From Thraustochytrium sp. TN22 (Eukaryota > Sar > Bigyra > Thraustochytrida > Thraustochytriidae): a DNA stretch of 55,943 nt. Location of the stretch: the NCBI GenBank assembly GCA_013306675.1, contig JABLUY010000241.1, forward strand, positions 1 through 55,943, written 5' to 3'. The notes under the pieces are model-generated. The model did not search any database. It was given only the letters and a program-made list of their open reading frames with translations, and was not told the DNA's origin. Made by a program: the position numbers and the translations under genes. The first letter of the stretch is position 1, and each line of letters begins with the position of its first letter. This document shows, piece after piece, positions 36,664 to 42,966 of the stretch.

Positions 36664-36741
36664 TCACTCTTCTTCAAGTTCGCTGTCAGCCAGCTCGATG
36701 ATCTGTGTTTGATTGCGCGGCGCTGCGACCGGATCGTCCAT
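36664..36741 (-). promoter_or_regulatory. uORF (25 codons) upstream of the secreted-protein gene
   Basis: An ATG-initiated 25-codon frame ends 41 bases before the main ATG, in a different frame. Its acidic C-terminus (E-L-A-D-S-E-L-E-E-E) looks protein-like, and G-A-G-T-G-A-G-C at its end also resembles a splice donor. It may repress translation of the main frame or be the first exon of another transcript. Confidence 0.35.
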
Positions 36742-38161
36742 TCCAGCTGCACACTCGCCCCTCACTCGCTCATGGTCTGAGTCGCTCGCTCGCGGTCGCC
36801 CGATCTTTCACTCCCACCCAAAGTAAGTTGGACCTACTGTGATTAGCGCTGGCCGTAGGGGGGGACCACTTGCCGGTACCACCACGGCGTGAAGAGTGGT
36901 GAAGTATCGAAACACCTAATCACAGAGACTGGATTCTACCCTGGCGTGAATGCGTCAAGCCTTGCAGTACATTCGCTCCAGGGGTAGATTGCAAGTTGAG
37001 AGCTTCCAATTGGCTGCCCAGCGGCCCCAGCGGCGGCCAGGCAGCTGGTCTTGGCCGCGTGCCAAAGTGCTTGCAAGGCATGCTTTCCTTTCCAGCGGAC
37101 ATTCTGGCCAGCGCCGCCACGCGCAGCTGGCTCGACGGCCCTCGTGGCGCCATGACCGTAAATTGATTCACCCAGCTGGCCGGACAGAACTTTTTCCAGC
37201 GCCAGAGATTCGCTCACTCACTCACAGCCGAAGACAAGCCGCGCTGACCGCCGGCCCCCGTTCTCGTGCTGGCTCGCGGCTCCGAGTCGCCCTTCGCTCT
37301 GACAGTAAGTTACTTCAAGCTCTAAAAGAACGAAGCACGAGCTCTCCAACTACTACGCACGTCACGGTCTGCGTCTGCTTCCCTTGGCTAGAGCCTCGAG
37401 CTCTAGGGGCAGCCAGACGCGCTTCAAGTCGGAGCAAAGGAGTGCCTTCGCCAGCGGCAGGCGGCAGGCGGCGGACGCGAAGCCTAATGGACTGCAGCTC
37501 GGGACATGGGTCTCGCGCCCAGCCTGACGGCTTCTTGGCTGCCAGTGTTGGCGCTGGCAGGCGCTGGTAGCCATTTTCGCCAGTCCCTGCACAGTCTGCG
37601 CTCGTCTCGCAGGCCCGACTCGGGCTCACTCGCACTGGCAGAATGCTCGAGCCGCCGGAAGTGCCAGTGGCCACAGAGATGTGACCATCATGGCGACTGC
37701 GCGCGGCGCCGCGCGCAAATTGCGTTGCGGAGGTTGCGCTTGTTTCGAAAGGCGCGGTTTCGCGCCGTTTCGGCTCAACGGTACTGCGCAGCCGGCGCGG
37801 GCCAGGCGGCGGGGTCAACGGTCCTGGCTGGTTGGCGACGCGGCCACGGCCGGGCGCGCGGGCCGCGGCGCGAGCGGCGTCGCCGGAGGCTGGTCTGGCG
37901 CCTGCCTGGAGGTGGAAGTCCGAGTCAATCGCTCACCTGGGTTCGTGCTTGCCGTGGCCTGGCTGGGCCTTTTCGCCTTTCTTGATGGTGAGGAGAGGTG
38001 GAAGCAAGTTGGCGCAGCGACGAGATTGCATGCTTAGCAAGTTGCGCGCGGTGCAGAGAGCGGCCAGTTGCGACTGACGCGTGGAGGAAGGAAGGAACGG
38101 GTGACCTCGCAAGAACGAACCAGGGTTTCACTGTCAGTCAGTAGGTTTGCACGAGCTTTTA

Positions 38162-38207
38162 CTATTCGTGATGAATAGCTCTCATTGCTTGTGCATACTC
38201 GCACAAG
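38162..38207 (+). promoter_or_regulatory. Two adjacent hairpins upstream of PKA-C
   Basis: CTATTC-GTGAT-GAATAG (38162-38178) is followed ten bases later by CTTGTGC-ATACTC-GCACAAG (38188-38207). Both have perfect arms. They lie about 330 bases before the PKA ATG, in the promoter or leader. Confidence 0.35.
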
Positions 38208-38249
38208 GCTCGCGCGGACTGGCGCTGGGAAACGCACGAGCGAGACGTT

Positions 38250-38432
38250 GGGCAGGCGAGGCGAGGCAAGGCAGGGCAAGGCAAGGCAGGGCATTGGCAG
38301 TGCAAGGCGGCGGCAGAGAGGTTCGAGCTTGCTTGCTCGCCCGCTCGTGTAGGCGCAGCAGCGCAGTGCAGCGCGGCGGCGCAGCGCAGCGCGGCGCAGC
38401 GCGGCGCAGAGCAGAGCAGAGCAGAGCAGCGC
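38250..38432. repeat. GGCAA/GGCAG and GCAGC/GCAGA pentamer arrays
   Basis: Two imperfect arrays with period five (about 38250-38300 and 38348-38432) sit in the PKA upstream region. The second ends in four GCAGA units. Confidence 0.8.
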
Positions 38433-38534
38433 ACCGTATTGCTTGCGCGGCTCGTCGCGTGGCGTTGCGTGGCGTGGCGTCACACGCGCGGTGGTGAGGC
38501 GAAGAAGTGACCAAAAGGCTAGGAGGTGGGCGGC

Positions 38535-39539
38535 ATGGCGCTCACGCTGAATGACTTCGACCTGGGCGTGACCCTGGGCACCGGGTCGTTCGGGCGCGTG
38601 CGGTTCGCGACGTACAAGTCGAACTCGTCGGTACCATGCGCCATCAAGATGCTCAAAAAGAACGAGGTGGTGCGTCTGCAGCAGGTGGACCACATGCTCG
38701 CGGAGAAGAGCATTCTGGAGAGCATCAGCAAGGGGACTGATGGCCTGGCGCGGCACCCATTCATCGTGAGCCTGTTCGCCACCTTCCAGGACGAGTGCTT
38801 CCTGTACATGGTGCTTGAGTACGTGAACGGCGGCGAGTTCTTCACCCACCTGCGTCGCGTGGGCCAGCTGGACAACAACGCAACCAAGTTCTATGCGGCG
38901 ACCGTGACGCTCATCTTCGAGCACCTGCACAGCGACGACATCATCTACCGCGACCTCAAGCCGGAGAACCTCCTCCTGGACCACCAGGGCTTCATGAAGA
39001 TCACGGACTTTGGCTTCGCCAAGAAGGTGCTCTTCAAGACGTACACGCTGTGCGGCACGCCCGAGTACATTAGCCCCGAGACGCTGCTCAACAAGGGCCA
39101 CGGCAAGGGTGTTGACTGGTGGACGCTTGGAATTCTCATCTACGAGATGCTGGCGGGCCAGCCTCCCTTCGTGGATGACGACCCCATGGGCATCTACCAG
39201 CAGATCCTCGGCGGCAACGTGAACTTCCCGCGTTACTTTGACCGCCAGGCCAAGAACCTCATCAAGAAGCTGCTCACCGCGGATCTCACCAAGCGCTATG
39301 GCTGCCTCAAGCGCGGTGCCGTTGACATCAAGGAGCACAAGTGGCTCGCTGGCCTCAACTTCGAGCACCTCCTGGCGCGCAAGCTGGAGCCGCCCATCAA
39401 GCCCAAGGTCTCCGGGCCGTGCGACACGAGCAACTTCGACCCGTACCCGGACACGATGAGCCAGCCGCAGCGCTTTGCATCCAATGAGGATCCGTTCCAG
39501 GGCTTCTCCACGATCGTGAGCGACCCTGCATCCGAGTGA
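38535..39539 (+). CDS. PKAC: cAMP-dependent protein kinase catalytic subunit
   Basis: The product is a 334-residue AGC Ser/Thr kinase. Motifs in order: glycine loop G-T-G-S-F-G (residues 15-20), A-I-K Lys, Y-R-D-L-K-P-E-N catalytic loop, D-F-G, activation loop T-Y-T-L-C-G-T-P-E-Y-I-S-P-E with the Thr expected to be phosphorylated by PDK1, and D-W-W-T-L-G. After the kinase core, D-L-T-K-R-Y-G and S-N-F-D-P-Y lead to the C-tail, where F-Q-G-F stands for the hydrophobic motif but is followed by ten further residues instead of ending the chain. The N-terminal A-helix and myristoylation Gly of animal PKA are missing; the kinase fold starts almost at once. It would be held inactive by a regulatory subunit until cAMP rises. 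The ATG at 38535 is the first in frame. Confidence 0.92.
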   Translation: MALTLNDFDLGVTLGTGSFGRVRFATYKSNSSVPCAIKMLKKNEVVRLQQVDHMLAEKSILESISKGTDGLARHPFIVSLFATFQDECFLYMVLEYVNGGEFFTHLRRVGQLDNNATKFYAATVTLIFEHLHSDDIIYRDLKPENLLLDHQGFMKITDFGFAKKVLFKTYTLCGTPEYISPETLLNKGHGKGVDWWTLGILIYEMLAGQPPFVDDDPMGIYQQILGGNVNFPRYFDRQAKNLIKKLLTADLTKRYGCLKRGAVDIKEHKWLAGLNFEHLLARKLEPPIKPKVSGPCDTSNFDPYPDTMSQPQRFASNEDPFQGFSTIVSDPASE

Positions 39540-39585
39540 AAGCCGTCGTAGCAATCAATCGACGCGCTGGCTGCCACTGGGACGG

Positions 39586-39611
39586 CTGCGCGATCGATTG
39601 CGTGCGCGCAG
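39586..39611 (+). terminator. Hairpin downstream of PKA-C
   Basis: CTGCGCG, 12-base loop, CGCGCAG: 7-bp perfect arms, 47 bases after the PKA stop. It is part of the recurrent downstream-dyad pattern. Confidence 0.35.
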
Positions 39612-39802
39612 TTCGCCAGCCCTTGAAGAAGCAAAGCAGGCTTCGCATTGCCTCGGCCCAGTATCGGACAGTCTCGTTTTCCACTACCGACGACGCGATT
39701 CGCATCGTCTGCGGAAGAACCACCGCAACAACCGCAACAACCAACACTTTTAAAATCCTTTATCCCTGCACCGCATCTTTTACGTTTACCTTTAGCCCTA
39801 GG

Positions 39803-39820
39803 CCTAGCTAGTTAGCTAGG
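39803..39820 (-). terminator. Perfect CTAG dyad downstream of F-x-P gene
   Basis: CCTAGCTA-GT-TAGCTAGG has 8-bp perfect arms and a 2-base centre. It lies 53 bases beyond the F-x-P gene stop on the minus strand. Confidence 0.5.
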
Positions 39821-39872
39821 TCCAATCACTCTTCGCCTTTTACCAAACAGTGAGAGCACTTGGATCTCGGCA

Positions 39873-42347
39873 TCATGCGCTGTCGCGGCGCTCCAAGATG
39901 CGCGCGATCTGCGCGCGCTTCGCCCCGAGATTGGTCTTGGGCGCGAAGGAATACTGTGGCGCCTCTGGTTGGCGCCCGTTGCCCTGCGAGAGCTGAAAGG
40001 GCTCTGGGATTGTGTACGGTTCAGGCCGGATCGCGCCCGCGTCCTCGAGGAAGACCTTGGCCTCGCGGCGGCGCTGCTCCTCGGCGTGCCGCTTGGCGAG
40101 CTCCTGCTTTTGCAAGTGCCGACTCAGGCCGCGCACCACGACGCGGCCACCGACGCGGCCACCGTCCGCAGACGCCGGCCGTGGCACGCCCGGGTTCACC
40201 GCCGGCGTGAAGGTGCACTCGCGCAGCTCCTCGAACTCCTGCTCGCGCTTTTGCTCCAAGAGGCGCAGCTCCTTTTGCCGGCGCTGCTGCTCGATATGCT
40301 CGATCGCTTGGTCCGAGCTGAAGCGCGCGAGGCGAATGGCGGCCGAAGGCTCGGCGCCAGGGCGCTGCAGCGTCTGCGGCTGAAAGGTACAGTCTTTGAG
40401 CGACTCTTCGGCGAGCTGGGAGCGCGCCATCTCGCGGTAGTGACGACCGCGCTCGTTCCGGTAGAGGTCCTCGAAGACCTCCTGACCCGCGCGGCGCGAG
40501 TCGCGCACGATCTCGGCCGAAATGCGATTGATCTGCGGCTGGTGGTCGTACTGCGCGTAATAGTGCTCCCGGATGGACGCCTGCAAGCGATCCTTGCGCT
40601 CCCTGTCGCCCCGCGCTAGGCGTTCGAAGCGCTGCTCGCTGGTCTCCGCGAGCAGCTCTGGCCGCGTGCGCACCAGGACGGCCTCCGGCCGGTGTGTCTT
40701 GGGCCGGAAGGTCGCCACGCCCGACATATCGTGCGCCGCGGCGCGGCGCTGCTGGTCCCGCTCGCGGCGCTGCTGCTCCAGCACTTCCTGACGCTGCACG
40801 AAGGACGTGGCGCCGTCAAAGAGCTCCTTGCCCCGCAGCAGCGACTTGGAGTTCTCCGAGACGCGCGGCTGGAAGGCGGCACTACCCTCGCCGCCGCCCT
40901 GGCCCGGCCCGCTGCCGACGCCGCCATGCTGCGCATGGTGCGCCTGCTGCAGCTGCTGGTGCGCCGAGGCCTGCTCGCGCGCCTTGCGCCGCTCGTGCAC
41001 GCTATTGCCGCGCGAGAGGAGGCGCTCCACGACGTTACGTGCCGGCGCCTCGCCTCGACGTAGCGCTGCACCTTGAGCGAGCCGCTGGGATTGCTCGCTG
41101 ATGGCCGGCTTGAAGGTCAGGTTGCCGTCGCCGAGCTCCACCTCGAGCTGCTTCTTTGCGAGGCGCTCCTGCTTCTCGCGCTGCACGCGCGCGGCGCGCC
41201 GCTCGATAGGCTCGTAGTCGATCTGCTTGGCGATCTCCTCCGACACCGGGTTCACCTTGGGTCTGAAGGGCTGCGCCTGCATCTCGGCGTCCTCCAGCTC
41301 GCGCTTGGCGCGCTCGCGCGCGGCCCACCGCTCGCTCGCGTCCAAGTGCAGCCGCTTCTCGACCGGGACGTGGTTTCTATATGCCTCCTGCACGCGCTGC
41401 TCCCAGTCGGACTTTGCCTGTTGCGGCTGCGCGAGCGAGATGTCCGGCTTGAACGTGCACGTCTGCTGCAGCTCCGAGGCCTCGCGCGCGGTGCGCTCCT
41501 CCTCTACGCGCTGCCAGTATTCGCTCTTGGGCTGCGCCAGCCGCGCCAGCCGCTCCCCCGCGGACTCGTTGCGGTGCTTGTCGGTCAGCACGGCCGGCCC
41601 TCCAGCCGACTTGCGCCGCCGCACGTGTGGCTTGAACGTACAGTCGCGCGCGCGCTCCTCCTCCACCTGCCGCCGCACCTGGTCCAGCGTCTTGCGCGTG
41701 AATCGCGTAGACGCGCCCGCCTCCGCCGACCCCGCCTTGCCGCGCGCGCGGCCGTGGGCCGCGCCGCGTCGGGGCCGATTCTCGCGCCGCTCATTCTCGA
41801 GGCTCTGCAGGCGCGCTTGCTGCTGCCGTCTCTGCTCGCGCTCCTTGTCCTCCACCTCTCGGGCGAGCCGCTCCACCTCCTGCTTGGCGGCCACGGCCTC
41901 CTCGCGCTCCCTGAGCAGCCGCTCGATGAGCTCCTCGCGCGCTGCGCGGCTCTCATACTTGGCATTTCGCTCACGCCGAGGAGGAGGCGACCGTGAAGCC
42001 ATCGGCTCGAGCTCGCGCTCGTCCTCCTCCTCTTCCTCGTCCTTCTCGAGCTGCTGCTGTCGTCGGCGCGAAGAGACCGAGGACGCGGACGAGGACGAGG
42101 AGGGCGAGCCCCAGCCGCCACGGCGCAGTTGCATTCTCAGCAGGGCGTCGGCTTCCACGGGCGGCGGCGGCGCAGCCGTCGCGATGCTCACGCCCACCAC
42201 CTCCGCGCGCGCCTCGCCGAAGCCGGCTTCCGCCTCGGCGCCGAGCGTGGGCGAGGCGGCGGCCAGCATCTCCAGGTCCCTCGACATGAGCTCCTCGGCG
42301 CGCCGGATGGCGGCCTCCACATCGTCCAGCGCGTCGTCCGGCTGCAT
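39873..42347 (-). CDS. Coiled-coil protein with ten F-x-P repeat motifs
   Basis: The 824-residue protein is rich in Arg, Glu and Gln. The N-terminal 230 residues hold an acidic Ser region and a long charged coiled coil. From about 235 to 805, a short motif recurs ten times, at about 235, 296, 361, 408, 491, 545, 602, 653, 712 and 798: C-T-F-K-P-H-V, C-T-F-K-P-D-I, P-F-R-P-K-V, T-F-K-P-A-I, A-F-Q-P-R-V, T-F-R-P-K-T, H-Q-P-Q-I, C-T-F-Q-P-Q-T, C-T-F-T-P-A-V and S-F-A-P-K-T. Each is followed by a basic helix with R-L or E-R-L. Spacing is about 45-85 residues. I know this motif style from uncharacterised flagellate proteins but no named domain. A filament- or microtubule-binding role is inference. 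The chosen Met begins a helical leader; the frame stays open upstream. Confidence 0.78.
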   Translation of the reverse strand: MQPDDALDDVEAAIRRAEELMSRDLEMLAAASPTLGAEAEAGFGEARAEVVGVSIATAAPPPPVEADALLRMQLRRGGWGSPSSSSSASSVSSRRRQQQLEKDEEEEEDERELEPMASRSPPPRRERNAKYESRAAREELIERLLREREEAVAAKQEVERLAREVEDKEREQRRQQQARLQSLENERRENRPRRGAAHGRARGKAGSAEAGASTRFTRKTLDQVRRQVEEERARDCTFKPHVRRRKSAGGPAVLTDKHRNESAGERLARLAQPKSEYWQRVEEERTAREASELQQTCTFKPDISLAQPQQAKSDWEQRVQEAYRNHVPVEKRLHLDASERWAARERAKRELEDAEMQAQPFRPKVNPVSEEIAKQIDYEPIERRAARVQREKQERLAKKQLEVELGDGNLTFKPAISEQSQRLAQGAALRRGEAPARNVVERLLSRGNSVHERRKAREQASAHQQLQQAHHAQHGGVGSGPGQGGGEGSAAFQPRVSENSKSLLRGKELFDGATSFVQRQEVLEQQRRERDQQRRAAAHDMSGVATFRPKTHRPEAVLVRTRPELLAETSEQRFERLARGDRERKDRLQASIREHYYAQYDHQPQINRISAEIVRDSRRAGQEVFEDLYRNERGRHYREMARSQLAEESLKDCTFQPQTLQRPGAEPSAAIRLARFSSDQAIEHIEQQRRQKELRLLEQKREQEFEELRECTFTPAVNPGVPRPASADGGRVGGRVVVRGLSRHLQKQELAKRHAEEQRRREAKVFLEDAGAIRPEPYTIPEPFQLSQGNGRQPEAPQYSFAPKTNLGAKRAQIARILERRDSA

Positions 42348-42966
42348 CGCCGCTGCGCGGCCGCGCGGCCGCGCCCGGCCCGCGCCCGGCCTCCGCTCGC
42401 GCCCGCGCTCCCGCTCCGGCTCCCGCTCCCGCGCCGCGGCGCCGCCCCGAGACTGCGACTGCGGCGCTGCTCGGGTGCAACGGGGGCCGTTGGGCTCCCT
42501 CCTTTGGCGGGGCGGGGCCCAAGTCGGTGTCGGCGTCGGTGTCGTCCGACTCGTGCAGCGCCAATAGCCTGCCAGTGAGCGAGCAGACCAGGCGCTCGCA
42601 GAGCGGAGCGGGCTCCCCAATTCGTCTCGGTCTCTGTCTCGGTCGTCCAATTTAGAACGCAAATGTAGAGATGCTCATGTTGTTCGCGCGAAACTTGAGC
42701 ATCAGCGAGGTTTGTCGATGTTGGTGTTGATGGTTGTTATCTTCTCTCCGTGATGGTGGTGGTTAGGGGTGGTGCGCGGTACCAGTACCCTGGTACCACC
42801 CTTCCCCATGACACCACCACCACCACTCGCATACTCTAACTAGCTTCGGGGTTGGTTGGGAAACAGGGCGGCCAGTCGTCCGGCATGCGGGCCGTCCAGC
42901 CGTCCAGCCAGCGGCCCAGCGAGCCTACCACGCACGCATGAGGACCTGGCGGTGGCGGGATCATGA
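42348..42966. other. Spacer between F-x-P gene and COPB1
   Basis: No gene. The left part is the F-x-P promoter with a CAAGTCGG octamer (42520-42527, 173 bases before the start). The right part is COPB1 3' sequence with GGT/CCA low complexity and a strong GGTACCAG hairpin. Confidence 0.6.
42778..42797 (-). terminator. GGTACCAG hairpin downstream of COPB1
   Basis: GGTACCAG-TACC-CTGGTACC has 8-bp perfect arms and a 4-base loop. It lies 170 bases past the COPB1 stop and well upstream of the next gene's promoter octamer, so it marks the boundary of two tandem minus-strand genes. Confidence 0.45.

Larger units (their letters stand above)
36742..38534. other. 1.8 kb spacer between divergent secreted-protein and PKA genes
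   Basis: No gene is supported. Frames of 100-206 codons exist (36950-37570 plus, 37315-37818 minus, 37681-38037 plus), but their products are Arg/Ser/Ala mixtures without recognisable features. Two donor-like GTAAGT words (36822, 37307) hint at unrecognised introns. A CAAGTCGG octamer lies at 37425-37432. Two hairpins (38162-38178, 38188-38207) and pentamer arrays lie nearer PKA. Confidence 0.5.
39540..39872. other. Convergent 3' spacer, PKA-C / F-x-P protein
   Basis: No gene. It holds two inverted repeats, one near each stop codon (annotated separately), and AT-richer sequence between them. Confidence 0.7.

Noticed and set aside
36950-37570. 206-codon plus-strand frame in the PKA upstream spacer
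   Set aside because: It has an ATG but is Arg/Ser/Ala-rich without periodicity or motifs, and is crossed by an equally long frame on the other strand.
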